From: a virus
DNA length: 21,767 nt
IMG/VR virus record: IMGVR_UViG_3300021091_000478
Location: 1-21,767 of that record
Reading direction: 5' to 3' (one strand)
Position numbers and translations under genes: made by a program. Positions 11,730 to 21,152 of the stretch are shown one piece after another. How positions within the stretch are numbered: position 1 is the stretch's first letter; every line of letters starts with the position of its first letter. The notes under the pieces were generated by a model that did no database searches, was not told the DNA's origin, and worked only from the letters and a program-made list of their open reading frames with translations.

Positions 11730-12661
11730 GCGTAATATGTAAAGTCGATGGTAAGGAATTTAAAGATGAAAAAAGTCTTCATCTTGCGCTAAGAGGTTAT
11801 GGTTTAAATAAAGAAAAATACTATCATCAATATTTTCCTAAAAAAGATCTTCTCACCGGAGATATAATAAATTTTAAATCAAAAGAACAATATTTTGGCA
11901 GTGATTTTAATGATAAAAATAATATGAAAAAATGGTTAAAAGAGCAGACCATAGATAAAGCAAAAGAGTACTGTAAGGAAATATTGATTAGAAGGAAAAA
12001 GGATAAAAATCTTACCCATTCTCCATCGCAAATAGAGCTTAGAACCATAATGAGTCCATCAGTTATATTTTATAATAGTATATTTAAAAACTATTATGAT
12101 TTGTGCTCTTCTTTGGGATTAGAAAATAAATTTATTCACCCTGAGAATATTTCTAATCAATTTAAAAATAAATTAAATGTAAACGAAACTATTTATGTTG
12201 ACACAAGAGAACAGAATTGGTTGAAGTTCGACGTCCCTTTCGAAATTAAGACCTTACCTTATGGTGATTATACGTGCTCTAATGATAATTGTAAATGTTA
12301 TATAGAAAGAAAAAGCTTAAGTGATTTTATTAGTACATTAAGTAGTAGAAATTTCGAGCGTTTTAATAATGAAATATTAAAAGCTAAAAAAGATGGAGCT
12401 TATTTGGTCGTTCTTGTAGAAGAAAAACTTTCTAATGCATTGAGTTTTCAATATCTTCCCTATATTAGCAAAAAGATTAAAGCTACGCCCGATTTCATAT
12501 TTCATAATGTTAGAACTTTGGTTCAAGAATATGATAATTTACAATTTTTATTTGTTGATGGAAGAAAAGAGATGAAAAGGATAATAGAAGCTATTTTTTC
12601 TAGTAAGTGTTTTTATAAAAAGATAGACTTACAGTTAGCTTACGATATGAAACTTTTATGA
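11726..12661 (+). CDS. ERCC4-domain nuclease (311 aa)
   Basis: The C-terminal half has the XPF/ERCC4 nuclease motif set: YVDTREQ (Asp159, Arg161, Glu162), TLPYGDY (Gly180, Asp181), CYIERKSLSDFI (Glu194, Arg195, Lys196), then an alpha/beta core (GAYLVVLVEE). This domain cuts branched or structured DNA such as flaps and junctions. The N-terminal 150 residues are basic and unrecognised and may bind DNA. It overlaps both neighbours by 4 nt (ATGA, then TTATGATG), sitting between the TerS candidate and TerL, so it is probably made with the packaging motor. A job resolving branched concatemers before or during packaging fits this context but is not shown. Confidence 0.8.
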   Translation: MSVICKVDGKEFKDEKSLHLALRGYGLNKEKYYHQYFPKKDLLTGDIINFKSKEQYFGSDFNDKNNMKKWLKEQTIDKAKEYCKEILIRRKKDKNLTHSPSQIELRTIMSPSVIFYNSIFKNYYDLCSSLGLENKFIHPENISNQFKNKLNVNETIYVDTREQNWLKFDVPFEIKTLPYGDYTCSNDNCKCYIERKSLSDFISTLSSRNFERFNNEILKAKKDGAYLVVLVEEKLSNALSFQYLPYISKKIKATPDFIFHNVRTLVQEYDNLQFLFVDGRKEMKRIIEAIFSSKCFYKKIDLQLAYDMKLL

Positions 12662-14502
12662 TGGAATGTCCACAAAAATATATTAAAGAAATTAAGGATA
12701 TAAATAAAGAACTATCCGAACTAAAAGGATTTTTAAATGATAAAGAGGCTAAAATTACTCTTGCTAAATTTTTAAGGTCTAATATTGGATTTACAACAGA
12801 ATTAATTAGTGGAGTCAAGTTAGCTCCTTATCAAGAAATACATTTAAAAGCATTTTTTAATAGAAATTTTAATATGTCTGTTTTTGGTAGAGGCTGTGGA
12901 AAATCATTTATGGCTGCAGTATTTTGTTTTCTTCAATGCGTATTCGAGCCTAATACAAAAATTCTTATAGCTGGACCCACTTTTAGAACAGCAAGATTTA
13001 TATTTAATAATTTAGAAAAAATAGTAAATAGTCCAGGCGCAGAATTATTAGAACAATGTTTTGGCGCCAAAGCAAAAAGAAATGATCAATTTGAATGGCA
13101 GATTAACGGAGGTAGTATAGTGGCAATTCCTCTTAATGGTGAAAAAATTCGAGGTTTTCGAGCTAATGTACTTGTTCTTGACGAGTTTCTTCTATTACCT
13201 GAAGAAATTATTAAGAATGTATTAATGCCATTTCTTGTAGCTCCACAAAATATTAAAGAACGAATGGAAATAAGAGAAATGGAAGATAAATTAATCTCCG
13301 AAGGTTTAATGAAAGAAGAAGATAAAATGATTTTTGAGAATACAAGCAAAATGCTAGCATTTTCTTCTGCTAGTTTTACTTTCGAGAATCTTTATAAAAC
13401 ATACAACGAATGGACAGAAAAAATAATAAATAATGAAAAAGGAGAAGCCACTTATTTCGTAAGTCAATTAAGTTATGAAGCTTTACCAGAAGAAATGATA
13501 GATAAAACGATTATAGAAGAAGCTCAAAATGGTGGATCTAGTCACAGTGGTTTTCTTAGAGAATATTGCGCTAGGTTTACGGATGGAAGCGATAGTTATT
13601 TTAATGCAAAAAAAATGGAAGATTGTACTTTAAAATTTAATGAAAAGCCTCATACTCTTTTAAAAGGAGACCCAAGTAAAAAATATATATTAGGCATTGA
13701 CCCTAATATGAGTGATAGTCCTAATGCTGATTATTTTGCTATGTCTATTTTAGAAGTTGATGAAGAAAAAAAACAAGGTATTCTTGTGCATACTTACGCT
13801 GGATTAGGTAACTTAAAAAATCATGTTGCCTATTTGTATTATATCATGACTAATTTTAATATTGTATTTATGATTGTTGATAATGCTGGGGCAGATGTGT
13901 TTTTATCTGCTTGTAATCAATCAGAATTATTTAAAAAACAAAAAATAGAAATAAAAACAATAGAAATAGACTCTGATCTTGAAGGAGTAGATTATGAATT
14001 AATGATACGTAACGCAAGAAAGAAGTATAATCTTCAAGATAAAAGAATAGCTTTTAATCAAATATTTACTAGTAATTTTATTAGAAAAGCGAATGAATAT
14101 TTACAAGCTTGTATAGATTATAAAAAAATATGGTTTGCTAGCAAAACTGGAGCAAACGAAGAATTTTTTAATGAGGCCGCAAATAAAGGCGCTCCAATAG
14201 ATCTAATGAAAACAGAAGATAAAAAAGATTGGACTCTATTAGATTTTATAGAAAATCAAGATGATTTTATATATCAAACCAAAAAACAATGCGCCCTTGT
14301 AGAGCATTCTTCTACTAGTAGAGGCACACAATCTTTTGATTTACCACAGCATTTAAAAAGAAGCACATCAGCAAATAAAGCTAGAAAAGATAATTATTCT
14401 GCTCTTATGCTAGCTAATTGGGCGTTAAAATGCTATTTTGATATGATGAATCTTCCTGAAATAGCTGAATCTGCTACTTTTTCGCCTATATTAATTAAAT
14501 AA
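12658..14502 (+). CDS. terL: Terminase large subunit (614 aa)
   Basis: Motor ATPase: the Walker A variant GRGCGKS is at residues 77-83 (FGRGCGKSFMAAVF). Walker B is NVLVLDEFLLLPEE with Asp175-Glu176. The nuclease domain begins with ILGIDPNMSDSPNADYFAMS (Asp348, a first metal ligand), followed by FMIVDNAGADVF and a C-terminal Arg/Lys-rich stretch. The length is usual for T4-type large terminases. It pumps DNA into the procapsid through the portal, whose gene follows after 61 nt. The ATG overlaps the stop of the ERCC4 nuclease gene. It lacks its own Shine-Dalgarno sequence and is presumably translated by coupling. Confidence 0.93.
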   Translation: MMECPQKYIKEIKDINKELSELKGFLNDKEAKITLAKFLRSNIGFTTELISGVKLAPYQEIHLKAFFNRNFNMSVFGRGCGKSFMAAVFCFLQCVFEPNTKILIAGPTFRTARFIFNNLEKIVNSPGAELLEQCFGAKAKRNDQFEWQINGGSIVAIPLNGEKIRGFRANVLVLDEFLLLPEEIIKNVLMPFLVAPQNIKERMEIREMEDKLISEGLMKEEDKMIFENTSKMLAFSSASFTFENLYKTYNEWTEKIINNEKGEATYFVSQLSYEALPEEMIDKTIIEEAQNGGSSHSGFLREYCARFTDGSDSYFNAKKMEDCTLKFNEKPHTLLKGDPSKKYILGIDPNMSDSPNADYFAMSILEVDEEKKQGILVHTYAGLGNLKNHVAYLYYIMTNFNIVFMIVDNAGADVFLSACNQSELFKKQKIEIKTIEIDSDLEGVDYELMIRNARKKYNLQDKRIAFNQIFTSNFIRKANEYLQACIDYKKIWFASKTGANEEFFNEAANKGAPIDLMKTEDKKDWTLLDFIENQDDFIYQTKKQCALVEHSSTSRGTQSFDLPQHLKRSTSANKARKDNYSALMLANWALKCYFDMMNLPEIAESATFSPILIK

Positions 14503-14544
14503 ATTAGTTATTAGTTTGTTTTTAAGATATTATTTAAATATAAA

Positions 14545-14551
14545 GTGTAAT
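14545..14551 (+). promoter_or_regulatory. Late-type heptamer GTGTAAT before the portal gene
   Basis: It lies 19 nt before ATG 14564, the longest clear spacing of the GTGTAAT set. The sequence between is A/T only plus one G, with no Shine-Dalgarno sequence. Confidence 0.5.
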
Positions 14552-14563
14552 ATTTAAAGTAAA

Positions 14564-16465
14564 ATGTCAAAAAATTTAAAAAAACAACAAAAAGAATCAA
14601 AAACAAAGCAAACAGAACCTCTTATGGCTTCTTCAGCTTCTGTATCAGAAGCAAAAGCTTCCACAGAAGGCACTTCTACTAGAAGAAATATATCTTCTAA
14701 TATTCAAAGGACAGATAGATACAAGAATATTGATGATGGCATAATACCTTTTAGATATTCTACAGGTATTAAAAATGCATCTAATATGAATATTAGAGAT
14801 GCTGTTATTTTGTGCCAAAAAGCTTATTATAATTTTTCTATATTTAGAAACACAATTGATTTAATGACTGAATTTTCTAATAATAGTATTTATTTTACTG
14901 GTGGAAGTCAAAAATCAAAAGATTTTTTTGAAGCATTATTTAGAAAAATTAATTTAGCTGATTTTCAAGATCAATTTTTTCGTGAATATTATAGAAGCGG
15001 AAATGTTTTTATATATAGATTTGACACATTAGTTCAGGATGCAGATATAACAAAGATAACCCAAACATTTGGTTTAAATACTTCTAAAGCAGCAGTAAAT
15101 CTTCCTTCTAGGTATATGATACTTAACCCAGCAGATATTCAAATGGCTGGCAGTATAAATTTTTCAGTAGGAAGATACTACAAAATGATAAGCGATTACG
15201 AATTAGAAAGATTAAAGAATCCAAAAACAGATGAAGATCGTGAAGTTTTTGAAAGTCTACCTCCAGAAACAAAAAAGATGATACAACAAAAATTAGCTGG
15301 AGCTATTAGCCTTCCTCTAGATGGAGAAAGGCTTTGTGCTGTTTTTTATAAAAAACAAGATTACGAACCCTTCGCAATTCCTATGGGATTTCCAGTTTTA
15401 GATGATATTAATTGGAAAGCCGAAATGAAAAAGATGGATATGTCAATTACAAGAACAATGCAGCAAGCAATTTTATTAGTTACTATGGGCGCAGAACCAG
15501 AAAAAGGTGGGGTCAATCAAAAAAATCTTGAAGCAATGCAAAAGTTATTCGAAAATCAAAGCGTAGGAAGAGTTCTAATAGCAGATTATACAACAAAAGC
15601 TCAATTTGTAATACCAGACATTGGTAATCTAATAGGTCCTCAAAAATATGAAGTTGTTGATAGAGACATTCAGATTGGATTAAATAATATTCTTATTGGG
15701 AACGAAAAATTCGCTAACCAAAGTATTAAAGTACAAGTTTTTATTGAAAGATTAAAACAAGCTAGAGAAGCTTTTATCAATGAGTTTCTTATACCAGAAA
15801 TAAGAAGAATAAGTAAAGATCTTGGTTTTAAAAATTATCCTATGCCTCATTTTCAAGACATTGATCTTAAAGATGATGCCCAATATACAAGAATTTATAA
15901 TAGACTTATGGAACTAGGAATTCTCACTCCAGAAGAAGGCATCAGAGCGATAGAAACTGGTAGATTACCAACTCAAGACGAATCAGAGCTTTCTCAACAA
16001 AAATATAAAGAATTAAAAGATAAAGGATATTATCAACCTTTAATCGGTGGAGCTAAACAAAATGAAGAAGGTAGGCCAGCAGGAACAGGTACTCCTCAAA
16101 CCACTAAAAATGTTAAACCAATAGGTCAAGGAGAGCAATCTAAAGCTGAAGAAAAATATAGTTTTAATAAAGTTAAAGAAAATTTAATTCTTGCGCAAAA
16201 ATTAGAAGAAGAAGTCTCTGCTTTTTTAAGAAAAAAACATAAAATTAGAAAACTAAGTGGACAACAAAAAGAAGTAGCAGAACAAATAAGTAAAATTATT
16301 ATAGCCAATGAATCTCCAGAAGTTTGGAATTCTAAAATTGAAGATTATGTTAATTCTCCTACAGATAAAAATACTCAAAATATTTCGTCTATAGATTCAA
16401 TAGCTTATAATCATCAGATTGATTCTTATCTTGCGAGTATACTATTCCATAGTAAGGTAAAATAA
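14564..16465 (+). CDS. Portal protein (633 aa)
   Basis: A polar, Ser/Thr/Lys-rich N-terminus (about 1-55) is followed by the portal core. Segments typical of the family are AYYNFSIFRNTIDLMTEFSN, then DQFFREYYRSGNVFIYRF. A long helical part follows with QSIKVQVFIERLKQAREAF and PMPHFQDIDLKDDAQYTRIY. The C-terminal 130 residues are helical and Lys-rich, with a Gly/Pro/Thr-rich linker (EGRPAGTGTPQTTK) before a coiled region. The ring of portal subunits docks TerL and later the neck. It sits directly after terL, as expected, and its transcript probably starts at the GTGTAAT at 14545. Confidence 0.85.
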   Translation: MSKNLKKQQKESKTKQTEPLMASSASVSEAKASTEGTSTRRNISSNIQRTDRYKNIDDGIIPFRYSTGIKNASNMNIRDAVILCQKAYYNFSIFRNTIDLMTEFSNNSIYFTGGSQKSKDFFEALFRKINLADFQDQFFREYYRSGNVFIYRFDTLVQDADITKITQTFGLNTSKAAVNLPSRYMILNPADIQMAGSINFSVGRYYKMISDYELERLKNPKTDEDREVFESLPPETKKMIQQKLAGAISLPLDGERLCAVFYKKQDYEPFAIPMGFPVLDDINWKAEMKKMDMSITRTMQQAILLVTMGAEPEKGGVNQKNLEAMQKLFENQSVGRVLIADYTTKAQFVIPDIGNLIGPQKYEVVDRDIQIGLNNILIGNEKFANQSIKVQVFIERLKQAREAFINEFLIPEIRRISKDLGFKNYPMPHFQDIDLKDDAQYTRIYNRLMELGILTPEEGIRAIETGRLPTQDESELSQQKYKELKDKGYYQPLIGGAKQNEEGRPAGTGTPQTTKNVKPIGQGEQSKAEEKYSFNKVKENLILAQKLEEEVSAFLRKKHKIRKLSGQQKEVAEQISKIIIANESPEVWNSKIEDYVNSPTDKNTQNISSIDSIAYNHQIDSYLASILFHSKVK

Positions 16466-16466
16466 T

Positions 16467-17726
16467 ATGCCTACATATATTAGAGTTAAACAAATCAATC
16501 AAGAGGAATTAAGTGGATTCTTTAGTGGTTCAATTTCTAATCAAAATAGTTTATTAAATTCTATAATTAGACAAAGCGCTGTTATCAACACTGGGGATCA
16601 AAATATAAGTGGAGTAAAAACATTTTTTGACAATACAAACTTCGGAAATATTTATTCTACAGGAATTGCGTCTTTTAATATAAATTTAAATTCAAGTTTA
16701 GATTTGTCTGGTAACTCAATCATTTTTGACCATAATACTACAACAGGAAAATTTGAATTTAATGCAAATAGTGGAATTAGGTTCTATCATCAAAACAATA
16801 AATATAATCCAAATTATGCTCCAATAACAATTACTACTGGTAATGATGTTTTAATTAATGGTAACACTTCTTTTGGACAATATAATTTGTATTTTGCTAC
16901 TCTGAATCCAAGCGTTAATAATTTAAGAAATTATATTCATTATTTGCTAGCTAATAATATAAATAATTTTCCTTCTGGATTAAAAAATAATAATATACTT
17001 AATATTTATTATGCGTACAATGATGCGCTCGGATTAAAAAATAAAAAATATGCTTTAAAATCTGATTCTTTTATATTAAGTGATCTTCCAGAAAATTCTT
17101 CTAACTTTTATAATAAAAATTATATTTCTATAACTGGAGGTATGTATTCTGGTAAAGCTCTTAAAAGAATAAAATATGGAACAACAGTAGGGAATGGATA
17201 TAGCAGACTCCTTCTAAAAGGATCTGGTTATTGGCATAATGAGAGTGTAAGATCAGGATCATTTCCTTATGGTGGTAAAAAATATGTAAATGGGCAACTT
17301 TTGATCGTTAATGGAAATTCTGTAGATTTATCTCCACCTATTATTAAACCAAAAACGTATCATTTAGAAACATTTTATGATATTATTGTCCCTAGTGGAG
17401 GAGGTCAATTAAGACCATTAAAATTTGAACTACCAAATAGTCCAGGTAAAATACAAGGTCAAGTTTTAAATTTAGCTTTTCATTTTCAACCAGATAATAT
17501 TCCTCAAATAGTTAGTGGTTTTTATATGGCTAAAGATCATGTAGGAAATCCAATATATACAGGAAATATATTTACTTTAACGGGAGCAAATTATGCATTT
17601 TCACAAAAAGAAAGAATAGTTTGTGTTAAACATGGTAATTTTAAAGAAGCTCTTTCTAATGATCCAACTGCCGGCGGAGGCCCAATATTTAATTCGTCTA
17701 ATGTTTATTATTATGAAAGATGGTAA
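16467..17726 (+). CDS. Tail fibre or receptor-binding-region protein with GDQ-ISG-KTF motif (419 aa)
   Basis: The N-terminal 120 residues hold NTGDQNISGVKTFF (residues 41-54) and beta-rich, Asn/Ser-rich repeats of the kind found in phage tail fibre and spike proteins. The rest is beta-rich and Gly-rich, with no family I can name (GSGYWHNESV, FPYGGKKYVNGQ). ATG 16467 follows the portal stop by one base, with AAGG about 11 nt upstream. The same motif recurs in the next protein, so both likely belong to one adhesion apparatus. No chaperone-type C-terminal domain is recognised. Confidence 0.65.
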   Translation: MPTYIRVKQINQEELSGFFSGSISNQNSLLNSIIRQSAVINTGDQNISGVKTFFDNTNFGNIYSTGIASFNINLNSSLDLSGNSIIFDHNTTTGKFEFNANSGIRFYHQNNKYNPNYAPITITTGNDVLINGNTSFGQYNLYFATLNPSVNNLRNYIHYLLANNINNFPSGLKNNNILNIYYAYNDALGLKNKKYALKSDSFILSDLPENSSNFYNKNYISITGGMYSGKALKRIKYGTTVGNGYSRLLLKGSGYWHNESVRSGSFPYGGKKYVNGQLLIVNGNSVDLSPPIIKPKTYHLETFYDIIVPSGGGQLRPLKFELPNSPGKIQGQVLNLAFHFQPDNIPQIVSGFYMAKDHVGNPIYTGNIFTLTGANYAFSQKERIVCVKHGNFKEALSNDPTAGGGPIFNSSNVYYYERW

Positions 17727-17731
17727 AATTA

Positions 17732-17835
17732 AGTACAATAACGAGATCGTTTCTCACAAAAATGATCATGGGAACATTATGAACAATAATGATCTAGAGA
17801 TCGCTTCCGAACAGGAGCGATCTCGTTATTGTATT
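17732..17835 (+). terminator. Nested hairpins: terminator with a competing antiterminator-like stem
   Basis: Hairpin 1: GAGATCGCT (17797-17805) pairs with AGCGATCTC (17816-17824), plus CC/GG inside, with a 5-nt loop, then a T-rich run. Hairpin 2 uses the same 3' strand: CGATCTCGTTATTG (17818-17831) is the exact complement of CAATAACGAGATCG (17736-17749), extending to about 18 bp with flanks. The two cannot form together. It lies between the stop of the 419-aa gene and the GTGTAAT of the next unit. Confidence 0.6.
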
Positions 17836-17841
17836 ATAAGG

Positions 17842-17848
17842 GTGTAAT
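17842..17848 (+). promoter_or_regulatory. Late-type heptamer GTGTAAT after the hairpins
   Basis: It lies 15 nt before ATG 17857. No Shine-Dalgarno sequence. It follows the hairpin block directly, so a new transcript likely starts here. Confidence 0.55.
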
Positions 17849-17856
17849 TATTAAAA

Positions 17857-18876
17857 ATGAATAACGAAAGAATAGAAACAAAATTTCTTAAAACAGATTT
17901 TTTACAAATTAATAATTCTTCTAACAAATTAACATTATTAAATAATTTAGATATTTCCGGAGATCTTACTGTATCTGGAACGCTAAGATATAACGAAATA
18001 ATTGATACAACAGTCACAGGAAACATAAGTGGATATACAGGAATATTCGAACAGTTGTATGCAAATAATTTCGTTTACAATACTGGGGATCAAACTATAT
18101 CTGGAAACAAAACATTTCTAGACAATTTAAACATTTCTGGTGATCTTACCGTTGCAGGAACAATCAAATATAATGAAGTCATAGATATAACTACGACAGG
18201 AGATATTAGCGGTTACACAGGGTATTTTGAAAAACTTTATGCAGATAATCTAGTATACAATACTGGCAATCAAAATATCGGCGGAAATAAAACATTCACA
18301 GGAACAACAACTTTTTCTGGTCAAGAAGTCAATCTTGTAGACACCGCTTTAAATCTCAGCGGTGTAGGAGATATGACATTTTCTGGTACAAATATTAATT
18401 TTATTAATTCTCCAGTATTTATTAGTGGCACAAATCTAAGAGTTCAAGGAGATACAATAGCCAATAATTTAGTTTACAATACAGGAGATCAAACAATTAG
18501 TGGAGTTAAAACTTTTGCTAATTCTGGAATATTTAATTCTGGCATAGGTCTTAATAATTCTAAATTAATAAATGCTGTTCCAGAGTTTATTAATGAAACA
18601 GATAATTTTATAATATCTGGAAATGATAATAGCAGAATGATTTTAGCTAACTCTAACACGCAAATCACAGGCACAATAGTTAGTGGAAATGTTGGTGGAT
18701 TCAATACTTCAATTATTCAAATTGGCGCAGGTCAAATTCAAATTACAGGATCTGGAGCTGGAATAGTTATTAGTAGCTATAATAATCAGTTTAAAACAGC
18801 GGGAGCATTTGCAACGGTATCGCTTCTTCATACAGGAAACAATAGATATATAATGTATGGAAATACTTCAATATAA
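17857..18876 (+). CDS. Tail fibre protein with 60-residue tandem repeats (339 aa)
   Basis: Two adjacent 60-residue repeats start at residues 28 and 88, each with ISGDLTV, GYTG, FVYNTGDQTISGNKTF-like ends (the second reads NLVYNTGNQNIGGNKTF). A further NTGDQTISGVKTF follows near residue 208. The whole protein is Gly/Asn/Thr-rich and beta-rich, without Cys, as expected for a trimeric beta-helical fibre. The C-terminus (ITGSGAGIVISSYNNQF) continues the pattern. It shares the GDQ-ISG-KTF motif with the upstream 419-aa protein. Translation starts without a Shine-Dalgarno sequence behind GTGTAAT, and the next gene starts 3 nt after its stop. Confidence 0.7.
   Translation: MNNERIETKFLKTDFLQINNSSNKLTLLNNLDISGDLTVSGTLRYNEIIDTTVTGNISGYTGIFEQLYANNFVYNTGDQTISGNKTFLDNLNISGDLTVAGTIKYNEVIDITTTGDISGYTGYFEKLYADNLVYNTGNQNIGGNKTFTGTTTFSGQEVNLVDTALNLSGVGDMTFSGTNINFINSPVFISGTNLRVQGDTIANNLVYNTGDQTISGVKTFANSGIFNSGIGLNNSKLINAVPEFINETDNFIISGNDNSRMILANSNTQITGTIVSGNVGGFNTSIIQIGAGQIQITGSGAGIVISSYNNQFKTAGAFATVSLLHTGNNRYIMYGNTSI
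17938..18297 (+). repeat. Two tandem 180-bp coding repeats
   Basis: Within the 339-aa fibre gene, residues 28-87 and 88-147 align without gaps. The DNA period is 180 bp. Differences are spread through the unit, so the duplication is not recent. Confidence 0.65.
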
Positions 18877-18879
18877 TGT

Positions 18880-21150
18880 ATGATTTTTTTTCCAAGTTTT
18901 GCTGGATTAGTCCATGGCCGATATATAAATGAAAACTTAAATTCAAATCAAGTTTTTGCATCTCAATTAATTTTATCTAATTATACGTTAGTAACCCAAA
19001 CTGGTAATTCTAATTTTTATATTTTTGTAAAAGAAGGAGCTGCAGAAACAGAATATAGTATAACAACAGGAGCAGTAACTGTTTCGCCAATAAATGTAAA
19101 ATATGATCTATCTGATAATAAGCCAAGCTTTCTATATGCCTCACCTAACGCCCCATATAATGATTTAAGATATTTAAAATTAACCAATGGAATTTGGAGC
19201 GGAAACTTAGTTGGAAATTTAGGTCCTAGTATATATGAAGCGGCGATTGATTTAAAATATGATCCAAATGATAATTTACCAGCTTGTGTTGCGTATGATA
19301 GTCAAAATTATGATTTAAATTATTATAAATACAATGGGAGTTCTTTTGTAAAAACCACTATTTTAAATGGCGGAAGCACAGCTAATCTTGTATCTTACGC
19401 AAGTTTAAATTTTGATACATCTGATAATTATCCTATGATTAATTTTATTGAAGGAGATTCTTCTATTTTAAAAAGCGCTAAATATAATGGAACAACTTGG
19501 ACAACTACAAATATAAATACATTTAACTCTTCTTACAATAAAAGATATATTACAACTGAATTTACTCCAACTTTAAATCAGCCAATCGTGCTAATGGGAG
19601 GAAATACTAGTGGATTATTTATGAATGTTAGAGATTCATCAAATATTTGGAAATCTGGAAGGTTTGCTAGCAATACAGACGTTCTTAGTCAAAAGCCAGA
19701 AATTAAGATAAGCGAAGAAGACCAAAATAATGTTTATATTGCTTACGTAAATGATCTAAATCAATTAGTTTTTATTGAAAAATATCTTGTAGGATTAATA
19801 GACACAAATTGGACACCAAATTTAGATTCTTTTGATCCAAAAAAATTAAGTTTAGTAAGTGGTGAAAATTTTATAGATATTAATAAAAAAGTTAAATTAG
19901 AAATAGATTCTGATTTTCAGCCAGTTGTACTTTATAAAAAAGATAATATAATCAAATATATAAAAAATACAGGCGCAGTACACGATATATCCACGATTTC
20001 TTTTTCTGGCGATGTTAATTTTAAAAACATAAATAATTCTAATAATTATAGTTATGATATAGAATTTTTTAAAGATAGTCTTAAAGTATATCAAACTTAT
20101 GATAATACATTTAAAGAATATAAAAGTCCATATCAAAAAACATCTTCTGTTACTTTTGACCCTGCAGCCACAGTAATATATTCTTCTGATACTAAAATAA
20201 ATCCAACAACAAATCAACCAAATATTGTTTTATTTAGTAATACTACCCCGCAGATAAGGTTCTCTTATCCAAATAATAATCAGAGATCTTCTTGGACCAC
20301 TTTAAAGCTTCCGTCTGGAAGTCTTAACTTTAGCGGAACAAATCTTCCCGCGACATTAATGGCAAATCATAATTGCAATTTTGATTTTGATAAGGTTACA
20401 AACCAACCAGTCATATCTGTTTTTGGGTATAGAGGGTTCACGGGAACAGCTTTTCTTATTAAAAAAGACTTAGAAGGATCTGGATATCAATATTACAATA
20501 CCCCATATACTGGATATTATGCTCCTGCTTCAGATTTTAAAATCAATCCAATTACAAATAAATATTGCTTAGCTATTTCAAACGAAGAGACTTATAACAA
20601 AGGATTAAAATATTACGAAATGGATCCAAATACCAATACTTGGATAACAGATAATATTGAATCAAGCGTATCTCAATCTAATAAAATTTATTTAGATTTT
20701 ACAAGCGGTGGCTATCCTATGATTTCTTACTTGACTCAAAGTGGTGTTACTGGATATCTAAAATTAGCATCTTATAATGGGGTAAGTTGGACAAGATCTA
20801 TTATAGAGACTGGAGCTAACACAAATGAATTTTATTTTAATAGTTTTCAATATAACTCTGGAGAAGACTACTATGGAATTTCTTATAAAGCTTTTACGTT
20901 TAATAATAGTGGATTTTATATTTCAAATAAAGGCGGCACAGTTCAAAAATATAATTTAGGTAATCAACATAATCAGACTAGAATACCATATTTAATATTT
21001 AAAAAATATAAAAATGAAGTTCGACCATTCGTTCTTATTAGTCCAACGTCTACAGCCACAAATTTCTTTCATTATCTAGATAATGAATCTTTTGTTACTG
21101 GTCAATTTAAAAATGATTTAATCAGAGATATGGAAGGCGATATAATTTAA
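18880..21150 (+). CDS. Large tail spike-like protein with beta-propeller-type repeats (756 aa)
   Basis: After a short N-terminus the protein carries many copies of a roughly 50-70-residue unit. The unit is an Asp/Asn turn and aromatic strands such as LKYDPNDNLPACVAYDSQ, LNFDTSDNYPMINFIEGD, then YNGTTWTTTNI and LDFTSGGYPMISYLTQSG. Units of the form D-x-DNxP-x-x-x-Y followed by Y-N-G-x-x-W are typical of beta-propellers, including phage receptor-binding and sialidase-like proteins. No catalytic motif stands out. ATG 18880 follows the fibre gene stop by 3 nt without a Shine-Dalgarno sequence. It is probably the host-recognition tip or a binding accessory of the same fibre. Confidence 0.6.
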   Translation: MIFFPSFAGLVHGRYINENLNSNQVFASQLILSNYTLVTQTGNSNFYIFVKEGAAETEYSITTGAVTVSPINVKYDLSDNKPSFLYASPNAPYNDLRYLKLTNGIWSGNLVGNLGPSIYEAAIDLKYDPNDNLPACVAYDSQNYDLNYYKYNGSSFVKTTILNGGSTANLVSYASLNFDTSDNYPMINFIEGDSSILKSAKYNGTTWTTTNINTFNSSYNKRYITTEFTPTLNQPIVLMGGNTSGLFMNVRDSSNIWKSGRFASNTDVLSQKPEIKISEEDQNNVYIAYVNDLNQLVFIEKYLVGLIDTNWTPNLDSFDPKKLSLVSGENFIDINKKVKLEIDSDFQPVVLYKKDNIIKYIKNTGAVHDISTISFSGDVNFKNINNSNNYSYDIEFFKDSLKVYQTYDNTFKEYKSPYQKTSSVTFDPAATVIYSSDTKINPTTNQPNIVLFSNTTPQIRFSYPNNNQRSSWTTLKLPSGSLNFSGTNLPATLMANHNCNFDFDKVTNQPVISVFGYRGFTGTAFLIKKDLEGSGYQYYNTPYTGYYAPASDFKINPITNKYCLAISNEETYNKGLKYYEMDPNTNTWITDNIESSVSQSNKIYLDFTSGGYPMISYLTQSGVTGYLKLASYNGVSWTRSIIETGANTNEFYFNSFQYNSGEDYYGISYKAFTFNNSGFYISNKGGTVQKYNLGNQHNQTRIPYLIFKKYKNEVRPFVLISPTSTATNFFHYLDNESFVTGQFKNDLIRDMEGDII

Positions 21151-21152
21151 AC

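Noticed and set aside
17714-17849. Small plus-strand frame (44 codons) running from the end of the 419-aa gene through the hairpins
   Set aside because: Its sequence is dominated by the inverted repeats, and its stop is part of GTGTAAT. It is more likely structural RNA/DNA than a gene.
19897-20217. Minus-strand frame of 106 codons inside the spike gene
   Set aside because: It is a low-complexity, Ile/Tyr/Phe-rich shadow of an AT-rich coding strand, with no ribosome binding site.
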